Positions 1 through 8,530 of a stretch of 31,673 nt of DNA are shown here, piece after piece. The notes under the pieces are model-generated. The model was not told the DNA's origin. It did not search any database and was given only the letters and a program-made list of their open reading frames with translations. The position numbers and the translations under genes were made by a program. This DNA comes from Glomus cerebriforme (taxonomy: Eukaryota > Glomeromycota > Glomeromycetes > Glomerales > Glomeraceae). Every line of letters starts with the position of its first letter. Position 1 is the first letter of the stretch. The stretch is taken from NCBI GenBank assembly GCA_003550305.1, contig QKYT01000885.1:1-31673 (forward strand). Reading direction: 5' to 3'.

Positions 1-240
1 ATTATAAAACAATACTAATGATATTCCTTTTTTATTTTTTTAGATTTCTGGCTTTCTCTTGAAGTGGAATATGCGGGTAGGTGTTTGGGTGGATGTATGG
101 TTGTGTAATGAAGTTATGAAATAATACTAACTTCATTTTGCTTTCATTTTTAGATTTCTGACTTTCTCTTGGAGTATGCGNGTAGGTGTTATTGGGTGGT
201 NTGCTGTTGTATAATGGNAAACATTAANGCCATTTTTCTT
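1..240. repeat. 110-bp tandem repeat with splice-module look (2 copies)
   Basis: Two copies lie 110 bp apart, aligned from about 8 and 118. Each reads: a CTAAT or CTAAC motif, a T-rich tract, TTTTTAG, a core beginning ATTTCTGRCTTTCTCTTG, and then GTAGGTG. The cores run about 44-76 and 154-181, each followed by GT. A pyrimidine tract ending in AG recurs near 250 and again near 380, without the same core. No reading frame of note crosses the repeat. The second copy contains several ambiguous bases, so exact divergence cannot be judged. Confidence 0.7.
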
Positions 241-645
241 TTATTTTTAGGTAAAGATGTGTTGTGTGTTTTCAATATTAAAGAAACGTAGGCTTTGAAT
301 GTAGGTTAGAGAGAGAGGGGAAGTATTTCTTAAAATTTTAAAGAAACATATTAATATTTCTTTCTTTGTTTTATTTTTTTAGGTTGTCAAACTTTTGGAT
401 GATGGGAAGTTATACTTAATTGTATCAAAGAAATATATATATATTTTTACTTTTAGAACATTAACTTAAAGGCATATCATTGATTAGAAATTTTTATTGT
501 TATTACAATAAAATAAAAATATTACAAATAATACAATAAAACAATAAAACAGAATATATCAGTTTTTAATTACATGTAAATGAAAAAATAAGGAATGCCG
601 AAACTATGCCGAAATTTATATAAAATATTACTATTTATTACCATA
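241..645. other. AT-rich stretch without a recognisable gene
   Basis: I see no coding remnant here. It contains a GA-rich patch (about 309-320), T-rich tracts ending in AG, and, at 593-608, a 16-bp sequence (GGAATGCCGAAACTAT). That sequence recurs nearly unchanged at 904-919 on the far side of the neighbouring MITE. Confidence 0.5.
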
Positions 646-901
646 TAGCACTGCATAAGAGACCCCCATTTCAGCATATCCCCCATATAAAATACCCGTT
701 TCGAGATATCAAATATGTAATATGTAAATCTAATTTATTTTTTAAAAATTAGAATATTTAATCACTATTTTAAATCAAATTTAAAATTTTCATATATTAA
801 ATTTGTCTAGTACTGACAGGATGAACGTACACACCCGGGTCTAATTCAATGTTTTAAATCAGGTAAATTGATTCAGACCCGGGGTATTTTATGCAGTGCT
901 A
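646..901. mobile_element. MITE with TA target duplication (256 bp)
   Basis: The ends are perfect 13-bp inverted repeats, TAGCACTGCATAA at 646-658 and its complement at 889-901. Each is flanked by TA (644-645 and 902-903). A TA duplication with short inverted ends and no coding capacity is the hallmark of non-autonomous Tc1/mariner-type (Stowaway-like) elements. That assignment is by analogy, because no transposase is present. Outside the TA, a 16-bp near-identical direct repeat (593-608 and 904-919) occurs on both sides, so the element may sit inside an older repeat. Confidence 0.75.
833..885. repeat. Hairpin inside the MITE
   Basis: ACCCGGGTCTAATTCAAT (833-850) pairs imperfectly with the complement of about 867-885. 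This gives an approximately 18-bp stem with a 16-nt loop. It is the only GC-rich stem in an otherwise AT-rich stretch and lies just inside the right end of the element. Confidence 0.6.
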
Positions 902-923
902 TACGGTATGCCGAAACTATAGA

Positions 924-995
924 TAAATGAGGTTTTGCAGTTTTGCAAGTTTTGGCAGTTTTTGACATTTTGGCATTTTGGCATTTCGCTATTAT
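924..995. repeat. TTTTGGCA-type 8-9-bp microrepeat
   Basis: About seven short units of the form TTTTG(G)CA or TTTTGCAG follow one another, with imperfect spacing. Read on the minus strand they give a Cys/Asn/Lys-rich peptide pattern. I regard this as translation of a simple repeat, not a gene. Confidence 0.6.
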
Positions 996-1309
996 ATAAG
1001 AGTTTTAGTGTTTCGCATTGAGCCAGATGGGTTTCGGCAAGCAACCTTAGTCGACCTACTAAATTGAGTGATATGTCATTGTTTAGATTGTATCTGCAAT
1101 ATAAGTTATTCAAAGGAGAGTAGGTAAAATGCAGCAAAGAAAATATCGTACGCATCTGGCCAAGACCATCTCCAATCAAAAATGATCCTCAGTGAAAAGA
1201 ATTTTGTCGAATAAAAGTTTTTTTACATGTTTGTTATAGAGATATTTTTAGCCTTATAGAGAATCACACACTTTCATGAATAGACTTATACAACTGTCAT
1301 CTTTCAGAA
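996..1309. other. No gene supported
   Basis: This stretch lies between the microrepeat and the first helicase-like codons. A minus-strand open frame runs through part of it but ends in the microrepeat and shows no domain. T-rich tracts are the only other feature. Confidence 0.4.
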
Positions 1310-1870
1310 ATCAATAATGATCCTAGTGATTTAATTGGATCTGTTGTGGATAATCTTGAGAAAGTTGATGGTAATGATTCTGATGATGATGAAGACATTA
1401 TACAAGAAGAATATGAATATCGAGCTGACTGGATGGTACTGTCCAAAATGATGCCAAATAGATAGAAATACAATTTAACTGATTCTTTTGGTAATTGTAA
1501 TATTAACATAAATTATGACTGGATTAGTGAAAGCTAGTTACGATTTTCTGAAATTGAAGAAACAGAAAGTTTTATTTAGTGGACAATTAGTGATAATAAT
1601 GCAACTCAAGTCAGGAATAATTGAATAAATATCAATCATAAAATTCTAAATAATAAACAAAGAATAATATTTGAAAGAATTGAAGGACATTATATTGTTT
1701 TAACTGCAAATGAATGTGTAGAACCTTTGTGAATTATCATTATGGGTACTGCTGGAAATAGCAAATCTTACCTAATAAGTATCATCTGGGACAGGCTGCA
1801 AGAAAATAGTAATATTCTTGCTTCAACAGGTGTTGCAGTCTTTAATATTCAAGGTAGTACTATATATTCT

Positions 1871-3007
1871 AGAGGTATGCTCTGGTAAAATCTGTTCAAT
1901 CCATCATCTATTTTTGAACGGATTGAATAATTCAGATTAAGAAATGAATAGATTTTAGATAATCTGGATGGATCTGTTAGATAACACTGGATTGATTGGA
2001 TATTACATGGATAATCAAATTGACTGGATTAATTAGATAATCTGGTCAAATCCAGTATTTTTTTTTATTTTTTTTTGTTTTTGGAAGGATTTTTTTTTAT
2101 TTTAATATACAAGAATGTTTATTAACATTCTTTTTATTCTTTTTTGTAGGAACAAACTCTTCAGCTCAGCGAGGTATTTTTTTATTAAACTTTAATATAA
2201 GAACGTTGTTAACATTCTTTTTTTTTCTTTTTTATAGGAATGAACACTTCAGCTCGACTCCTGGAGATAATTGAAGGGGTGGTTATTAAATATTAATATA
2301 AGAATGTTGCTAACGTTCTTTTTTTTTCTTTTTTATAGAAACGAATACTTCAGCTTGACTTCTAAAGGTAATTGGGGGTGGTTATTAAACTTTAATACAA
2401 GAATGTTGCTAACGTTCTTTTTTTTTTCTTTTTTATAGGAACAAACACTTCAGTTCAACTCCTGGAGGTAATTGAAGAGGGATGGTCATTAAACTTTAAT
2501 ACAAGAACATTACTAATATTCTTTTTTTTTTCTTTTTTGTAGGAACGAACACTTCAGCTCAGTTCCTGAAGGTAAATGGGATAAATGGGATAAAGGGGGC
2601 AGAGAGGAGTGTTTTTTTTATTTTATTATACAAGAATGTTTATTAACATTCATTTTTTTTCTTTTTTGTAGGAACGAACTCTTCAGCTCAGCTCCTGAAG
2701 GTAAATGAGATAAAGAGGGTAGGGAGGTATTTTTTTATTATAATTCAATATAAGAACGTTATTAATGTTCTTTTTTTTCTTTTTGTAGGAGTGATTCTTT
2801 ACCTATCTTCAATTACAGTATGTAAAGTTTTATAAAAAATCTGGTAAATCTGGTGAATCTGGTGATATAAATGAATCATTGGATTGACTGGATATCCGTT
2901 GAACCATCTGGTCAATCTGGTAATACAAACAGATCAATTTAAATCTAATCAATTTTCAGATGGATGATCAGATATCTGAATTGACCAGATTTTGGAGCAT
3001 ACCTCTA
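1871..3007. mobile_element. 1.1-kb inverted-repeat insertion in the helicase
   Basis: The sequence is bounded by AGAGGTATGCTC (from 1871) and its exact complement ending at 3007. Looser inverted similarity continues inward for about 36 bp (AAAATCTGKTCAAT). Reading the ends as TA plus GAGGTATGCTC fits a TA target duplication. Subterminal blocks rich in CTGG(T/A)AATCTGG and GGATTGACTGGAT flank an internal tandem array. There is no transposase, so it would be non-autonomous. One oddity is that the right end, GAGCATACCTCT, also reads in frame as helicase codons (SIPL), so the exact boundary is uncertain. It may partly be an inverted copy of host sequence. Confidence 0.6.
2100..2800. repeat. Tandem array of exon-like 29-nt cores (about 7 units)
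   Basis: Units are spaced 88-129 bp apart, with cores starting at 2150, 2238, 2339, 2439, 2543, 2672 and a diverged one at 2789. Each unit reads: a palindrome of the type AAGAACGTTGTTAACRTTCTT, a long T/C tract, TATAG or TGTAG, and a 29-nt core (24 in the first). The typical core is GAACGAACACTTCAGCTCAG plus CTCCTGRAG. Then comes GTAA in copies 3-6, GTAT in copy 1 and ATAA in copy 2. The right half of the palindrome supplies a branch-point-like CTAAC/TTAAC about 25-30 nt upstream of the AG. A core of 29 nt is not a multiple of three. Confidence 0.85.
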
Positions 3008-4177
3008 ATCCATTCGTCATTTTCAATTCCAATATGTAGCACAAATTATAAACTTGAAGGTGAATCTTTGAAAAAATTACAAAATAGAATAAAAGATATC
3101 CAATATTTCATCATCAATTGTCATTTTCTTGCTTTAATTGATTTGAAACTGTGTCAAGCATTTCCAGATCATTCTGATCAACACTTTGGTAGCTGATCTA
3201 TAACCCTTGTTGGGAACTTCAGACAACTTCCCTTAGTGTGTGATCTTCCTATGTATTTTCAGGATCATTGATCATCAGATCCTTTATCTGAGAATAGATG
3301 TAATATTTATAGCCAATTCTGAGAAGTTTACAAACTTGAAGCTGTACAATGACAAATTGGTAACTCAGATAAATAATGCCAATTCAGGGAACTTTTATTT
3401 CGCTTATATGATGAAAAATCTATGCAATCTGATTGGGAATTATTGATGATGTAAATCCCAGAAAAACTGCTAGAATCAAATTGAAAAGAATTTTCAAATG
3501 CTATCAATATTCTTATAACATGGGAAGAGGTTGATAGAGTTAATGCTAATAAACTTCAGTCATTAAACCAACCTGTTGTTAAAATTTGAGCAGTTCATAC
3601 AGGTGGTTCTGAAGATTCAAAGGCCAATTCAAATATAGCAAAAGGTCTTGAACCTGAAATATTGTTAGCCAGAAATGCATGTATTATGCTAACCACGAAT
3701 CTTTGGGTTGCTACTGGTCTTGTGAATGGTGTAATAGAAACAATAACAAATATATTATACAAAAAGAAACCTAAGTATACATCATTATCAACTGCTATTT
3801 TAGTTTCTTTTGACCAATATCATGGCTCAACTCTTACAAACTTGGATGGAATTCCAGTTGTACCTATTATTTCTATACAACGCATATAAGAAGACAAATC
3901 TGAAATTTACTCTCGATTACAACTTCCACTTTCTCTTACATAGGCTATTATAGCCTACAAATCACAAGGTCTAACTTTACCAAAGGCAGTTATAGATCTT
4001 GGTAAGAGGGAATTCGCTGCTGGTTTATCATTTGTAACAATTTTCTGTACTCGTTCTTTAAATGATATCATTTTCAAGTCATTTGATTTTAGTAGACTTG
4101 AGCGTATAAAAAACTGTAAAAGGTTAAAAGAACAAATAGCAGAAGAAAAAAGACTAACTAAAATGAAAATGATCTAA

Positions 4178-4639
4178 ATTTCTTGCAAAAAAATTTTTTT
4201 TCTTTTTGTTATTTGTATTATTTGGTCATATAATACGAAAAGGTTATATGATCTACACTCATATATGCGATCTGATTAGTATATTTCAGGGATTATTTTT
4301 AGTTTATTTTAAAAAAGTGTAATATAATCATGATATATTTTCAAAAAAGAAAAATAAACTAATAATTGTGATAGGGACAAAAATAGGGATTAAAACATTT
4401 TTTATTAAGTCATCACAGTAAATAGTTCTTCGCTAACGCTCCAGACAATTATTAATAAATAAACCAATAGCTAGTTTAATTTTATTTATTTATTTAATTT
4501 AATATATTTTATGAAAAAGTACTAAATCAGATTTAATTGCCTATATAAATACTAAATATGAATTAAGCTATAAATCATAAAATTTTCATTAAAAATTATC
4601 TATAAAAAAAGTATATATTAATAGAATTTATTTGACAGT
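4178..4639. other. AT-rich spacer, no gene seen
   Basis: This is a low-complexity A/T sequence after the helicase remnant. I see no coding pattern, RNA gene or clear repeat. Confidence 0.5.
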
Positions 4640-4969
4640 TACCGGAGGTTAATTTGCAAATAATTTACCGAGTATGAATTTAATAGAAATTTACTGGGTG
4701 GTGAATTTCACTTTTATATTTTAAATTTTACCTATTTATATTAACCATTTTGGTTAGTAATTTTTACTTGGTTTGTTTTTTTTTCTTGTTCATTTCTTTT
4801 TCATATTTTTTTGTTTCTTTNTTTTATTATTTTNTAGGTAATAGTAGTATTATGCTATTGTTTTTTAATATTTTGTAAGTAATAGTGGTTTGTAATAGTT
4901 GTATTTCTTTAGTTTTTCTATATAGTTGCATTTTTCATTTTTAACTTTTGATATTTTTAATTTTGACCT

Positions 4970-5660
4970 TAACAATTTCAAACTCTGACATTTCAAACTC
5001 TGACATGAATTCTGATTCTATAATTTTAAACTCTGACATTTCAAACTTTGATATGAACTTTGACTATAATTTAAATTCTAAGATTTCAAACTCTGACACG
5101 AACTCTGACTTTTATAATTTCAAACTCTGATGCGAACTCTGACTCTATAATTTAAACTCTGATATTTCAAACTCTGACGTGAATTCTGACTTTTTAATAA
5201 TTTCAAACTCTGACATTTCAAACTCTGATGCAACTATAATTTCAAACTCTGACGTTTTAAACTTTAACGTAACTATAATTTTAAACTCTGACATTTCAAA
5301 CTCTGATGCGAACTCTGACTTTTAATAATTTTAAATTCTGACATTTCAAACTCTGACATGAACTCTGACTTTAATAATTTCAAACTCTGACACAACTATA
5401 ATTTCAAATTCTGACATTTCAAACTCTAATGTGAACTCTGACTTTAATAATTTTAAACTCTGACGTTTCAAATTCTGATGCAATTATAATTTCAAACTCT
5501 GACATTTCAAACTCTAATGCAAATATAATTTCAAACTCTGATGTTTCAAACTCTGACTGAATTCTGACTTTAAATAATTTCAATCTTTAACACTTAACAT
5601 TAAATTTAAACTCTGATATTTTAAACTCTGATTATAATTTAAACTCTGATATAGTAAGTA
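4970..5660. repeat. AAACTCTGACATTTC-type tandem repeat
   Basis: About 25 exact CTCTGA cores occur at 10-20-bp spacing. They are arranged in a higher-order pattern: AAACTCTGACATTTC, AAACTCTGACATGAAC, TCTGACTTTAATAATTTC. In one forward frame the first 180 bp read as repeats of SNSDISNSDMNSD, but later units shift frame and contain stops. It is best treated as a satellite-like array, not a gene. Confidence 0.85.
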
Positions 5661-5761
5661 ATATATTACTAATTAAACACAAGCTTTATTTTTTCTATTA
5701 TTTTAATTATATTAGTTATTTTTATTGGTAGTTTAATAGATGGTTGCAAATACAGATGTTT

Positions 5762-5766
<5 letters not shown>

Positions 5767-5826
<60 letters not shown>
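5767..5826 (-). repeat. T60 tract (A60 on the minus strand)
   Basis: An uninterrupted run of 60 T. On the minus strand the A-run is preceded, about 11 nt upstream, by AATAAA. That is the arrangement of a polyadenylated transcript end, so the tract could be the tail of a minus-oriented retroposed sequence. In so AT-rich a context AATAAA can arise by chance. Confidence 0.6.
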
Positions 5827-5828
<2 letters not shown>

Positions 5829-6144
5829 TTTAAACTATTTATTAAACAAAATAAAAAAAAAGCATTTTTATAATAAATTCTAAATTTACCAAAATTTCTT
5901 TGATAAATTAATAAATATAAAATTATGTAATAAAAATCACATGATGTGGTGAAATTAACCTCCAGTGAATTATTTAAAAATTCACCTCCGATGAGCATTA
6001 AAATCGTCCATATTAATATCTTATTTTATTTTTAAATATTAATATTTTAAAATTTATTATAATTATACTTTATATATTTAAATAAATTAGTGCTATTATT
6101 TACTATTCAACATACCATATAATAATTTTATTATAGTATTCTAT

Positions 6145-7345
6145 AAATTAGGTTTTAATAGAGTGAGTCCTAAATTTTTGGTCTGGTCTTGATCTTGATT
6201 TTGAACTATATAATTATATAGAGAATGATCAATATTGTATAGATATTTAAAAATATTTTGGTATCTATTGATTGAAATTTTATGATTTTATATTCATTAG
6301 ATTCATCTTATTGAGAGAATTCGAATGATAATAAAATCGTCTTTATATAATCAATATCTAATGTACAATTATACTTTAAAAATTTAGATATTTTTTATAA
6401 TATTTTTAGATCTAATAGTTAGTCTTTTATGATCTTTAGCTTATTATATTCATCTCATTGAGACGATTCAAATAATGGTAAATACATATTGATCAGATTA
6501 ATAATAACCAAACTACACCATTTTTTTAAATTTTTAATTATTTATTATGCTAGTTGTACAAATCAGAATTTTTGCAGTGAGCATTCTTATACTTGCAAAA
6601 AATTCTGAAAAATATAAAGTATAGGAGTTTATTTATTATGATTGTAAGTACAGAATAATACATTAATTTATATTACATTAATATATAATGATCAGCATAA
6701 TTTGGATAGAATAAAATGTTTGTATAATATTGATCATTCTTTGTAAGACTTATATTAATCTTAAATATTTCTTATTTAAAAAATTACTATTATCTTTAAA
6801 AATGATTAGATCAATTTTAGTTTAATTTTGATCCTGAAATTTATAAGTCCTATTAAATAAACTTATAAATCAGATTTTAATAAAGTAAGTTTTAAAACTT
6901 AAGTTTTATTAAGTTCAATTCTAAATCTGATTCTTAGATTCTGATTTTAAACTATGTAATTATAAGACTTATATTAATTTTAGATATTTCTTATCTAAAA
7001 AATTACTATTATCTTTAAGAATGATTAGATTGATCCTAATTTGATTTTGATTCTGAAATCTATAAGTCCTATTAAATAAACTTATAGATCAGGTTTTAAT
7101 AAAGTAAATTTTAAAACTTAGGTTTTATTAAGTTTAATTTTAAATCTGATTCTTAGAATCTGATTTTAAACTAGAACTTATATTAATCTTAAATATTTTT
7201 TATTTAAAGAATTATTGTTATTTTTAGGAATGATTAAATTAGTTTTGAATTAGTCTTAGTTTTAGAATCTATATGTCTTATTAAAGAATCTATAAATTAG
7301 ATCCTAATAGAATGAGTATTAGAACTTGGATCTTATTAGAACTTT
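6145..7345. repeat. 219-bp tandem repeat, two good and two diverged copies
   Basis: The block starting AAGACTTATATTAAT at 6745 recurs at 6964 (period 219) with high similarity through to its end. A third, diverged and shorter copy starts near 7173 and runs to about 7345. An upstream partial copy (about 6145-6218) matches the second half of the unit (TATAAATYAGRTTTTAATARAGT). Units carry stops in all frames. A 15-bp exact inverted repeat (AGAATGATCAATATT at 6222 and its complement at 6726-6740) brackets the segment before the first full copy. Confidence 0.75.
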
Positions 7346-7512
7346 GATCAATTTTGATAAATACTAAACTGATTAATTAGTATTACTGATTGGTTCAGTA
7401 TTTTGATCAAATTTACTGAAACTAAAGTTTCAGTTTTTTACTAATCAATTTTTATTAAAATTACAATGAGAGCAATTAATTTTCCAATATTTTAAATTAA
7501 GGGCATTAGATT

Positions 7513-7880
7513 TTGGCAACTCGTCGTCATGGCGACCCCTATAATTCTGGCCAAAATTAAGTGATCAGCAAAAAAGTATTCTTTTTTGGAATCTTGTATA
7601 ACACAAAACTTTAATTTTTGAAAGAAACAAAATTGCTTTTTTTGTGTTATGTAACATTACACTAATTTTGAATAAGAAAATTCTGGCTAGCATTATAAAA
7701 TTTGCTAAAATTAGTAGCATGATGAATAATATGTGACAAATAGGCTTTTTTATGGCGAAAAAATTTTAAGTTCCTAAAATAAATAGTAAAAATGAAAAAC
7801 TAGAGATATGACACAAAGGTAACAAATTATTTATATATGAAATTACATGATAGGGATCGTCATGGTGATCAGGTTGCCAA
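7513..7880. mobile_element. MITE with TTGGCAAC ends (368 bp)
   Basis: Inverted ends of about 30 bp start TTGGCAAC. The left end is 7513-7542 and the right end 7850-7880. They share TTGGCAAC, the CATGRCGA core and CCCTAT, with scattered mismatches. The ends are distinctly more GC-rich than the interior. An internal hairpin (TAACACAAAA near 7592 pairing with TTTTGTGTTA near 7640) is present. There is no coding capacity. The target duplication is unclear (at most 2-3 bp). Confidence 0.65.
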
Positions 7881-8104
7881 TTCCTTTTTTTCTTAAATTA
7901 AAATTAATCAAAAAACATGTAATTTGCATTATCATATTTAAATATAATTTTAGTATTTCAGTTTTTGGTATTAGTTTTATTAATTATTGAAACTAAACCT
8001 GAAATCTAATTTCTAATTATAAAATTTTTTTAAAAAAAGATGACTGCAATTTTGTGAAAAAAGATTATCATTAAAATTAGAATCAATTATTGCTTAGATA
8101 ATTA

Positions 8105-8530
8105 TTTTTAACTTGAATTTTATGCAACTTTTTAAAAATATTTTTTTTAATTCTATTTTGTTCCATTTCATTCCATTAACTTTTTTTTCCTTTTAAGTTT
8201 TATGCAGCTTTTTGGAAAGATAAAATAGATATATTTTTTTTTTTTTTTTTTTTTGTTCCACTTCATTTTATTTTGTTTAATTAACTTTTTTTTTTCTCTA
8301 AGTTTCATATAGCTTTTTAAAGAGATAAAGTAGATATATTTTTTTATTTTTTTTTCATTTCATTTCATTTAATTGGCTTTTTTTTTTTTTCTAAGTTTTG
8401 TGTAGTTTTTTGGAAAGGTAAGAGAAATATGATTCTTTTTTTTTATTATTTTTTTCATTTTTTTTTTGATTTATTTTATTTTATTTTATTTTATTAACTT
8501 TTTTTTTTCTTTTGATCTCTTAAGTAATCT
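8105..8530. repeat. 80-105-bp tandem array with exon-like cores upstream of the Crinkler remnant
   Basis: Four units share a core of the type AAGTTTTATGCAGCTTTTTG followed by GAAAG. The cores lie near 8117, 8196, 8301 and 8394. They are separated by long T tracts, several of which contain ATTAAC followed by T/C-rich sequence and AAG. The last core is followed by GTAAGAG, a good 5' splice site; the others have ATAAA at that point. In frame the best core reads KFYAAFWKDKIDI. The FWK resembles the LWK motif of Crinkler N-termini, which suggests the array arose by tandem duplication of an exon-intron border of the gene that follows. Confidence 0.65.

Larger units (their letters stand above)
1310..4177 (+). 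pseudogene. PIF1-like DNA helicase pseudogene, interrupted
   Basis: PIF1-type helicases are ATP-driven 5'-3' DNA helicases. Fungal genomes carry many copies, some from Helitron-like elements. The reading stays in one frame on both sides of the 1871-3007 insertion. An acidic N-terminal stretch precedes 'ERIEGHYIVLTANE' and Walker A at 1745-1768 (GTAGNSKS instead of GTAGTGKS). After the insertion come a damaged Walker B region (FIINC where FIIDE is expected, near 3105), GNFRQLPLV (family GDFxQLPPV, near 3208) and a long middle region with TGA/TAA stops. The C-terminal signature YKSQGLTLPKAVIDLG lies near 3960, and a lysine-rich end stops at 4175-4177. At least ten in-frame stops but few or no frameshifts are visible. 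It is clearly inactive. Part of the segment just after Walker B is deleted. Confidence 0.85.
4640..6000. mobile_element. Degenerate inverted-repeat element enclosing a tandem array
   Basis: Near 4642, CGGAGGTTAATTTGCAAATAATTT is matched in inverted orientation by the sequence just left of 5991 (CGGAGGTGAATTTTTAAATAATTC), at roughly 75% over 39 bp. Further copies of the GGTGGTGAATTTCAC type lie just inside each end. Between the ends are the CTCTGA-rich array and a T60 tract, but no transposase. No target duplication could be identified, so the transposon reading is tentative. Confidence 0.4.

Noticed and set aside
889..1179. 96-codon minus-strand open frame
   Set aside because: Its C-terminal half is translation of the TTTTGGCA microrepeat and it runs into the MITE end. 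No domain or coding continuity.
4948..5130. Serine/aspartate-repeat protein
   Set aside because: The SNSD pattern is just one frame of the tandem repeat. Later units shift frame and stop.
4970..5660. CRISPR-like array
   Set aside because: Units are 10-20 bp, variable and AT-rich, without unique spacers, in a eukaryotic context.
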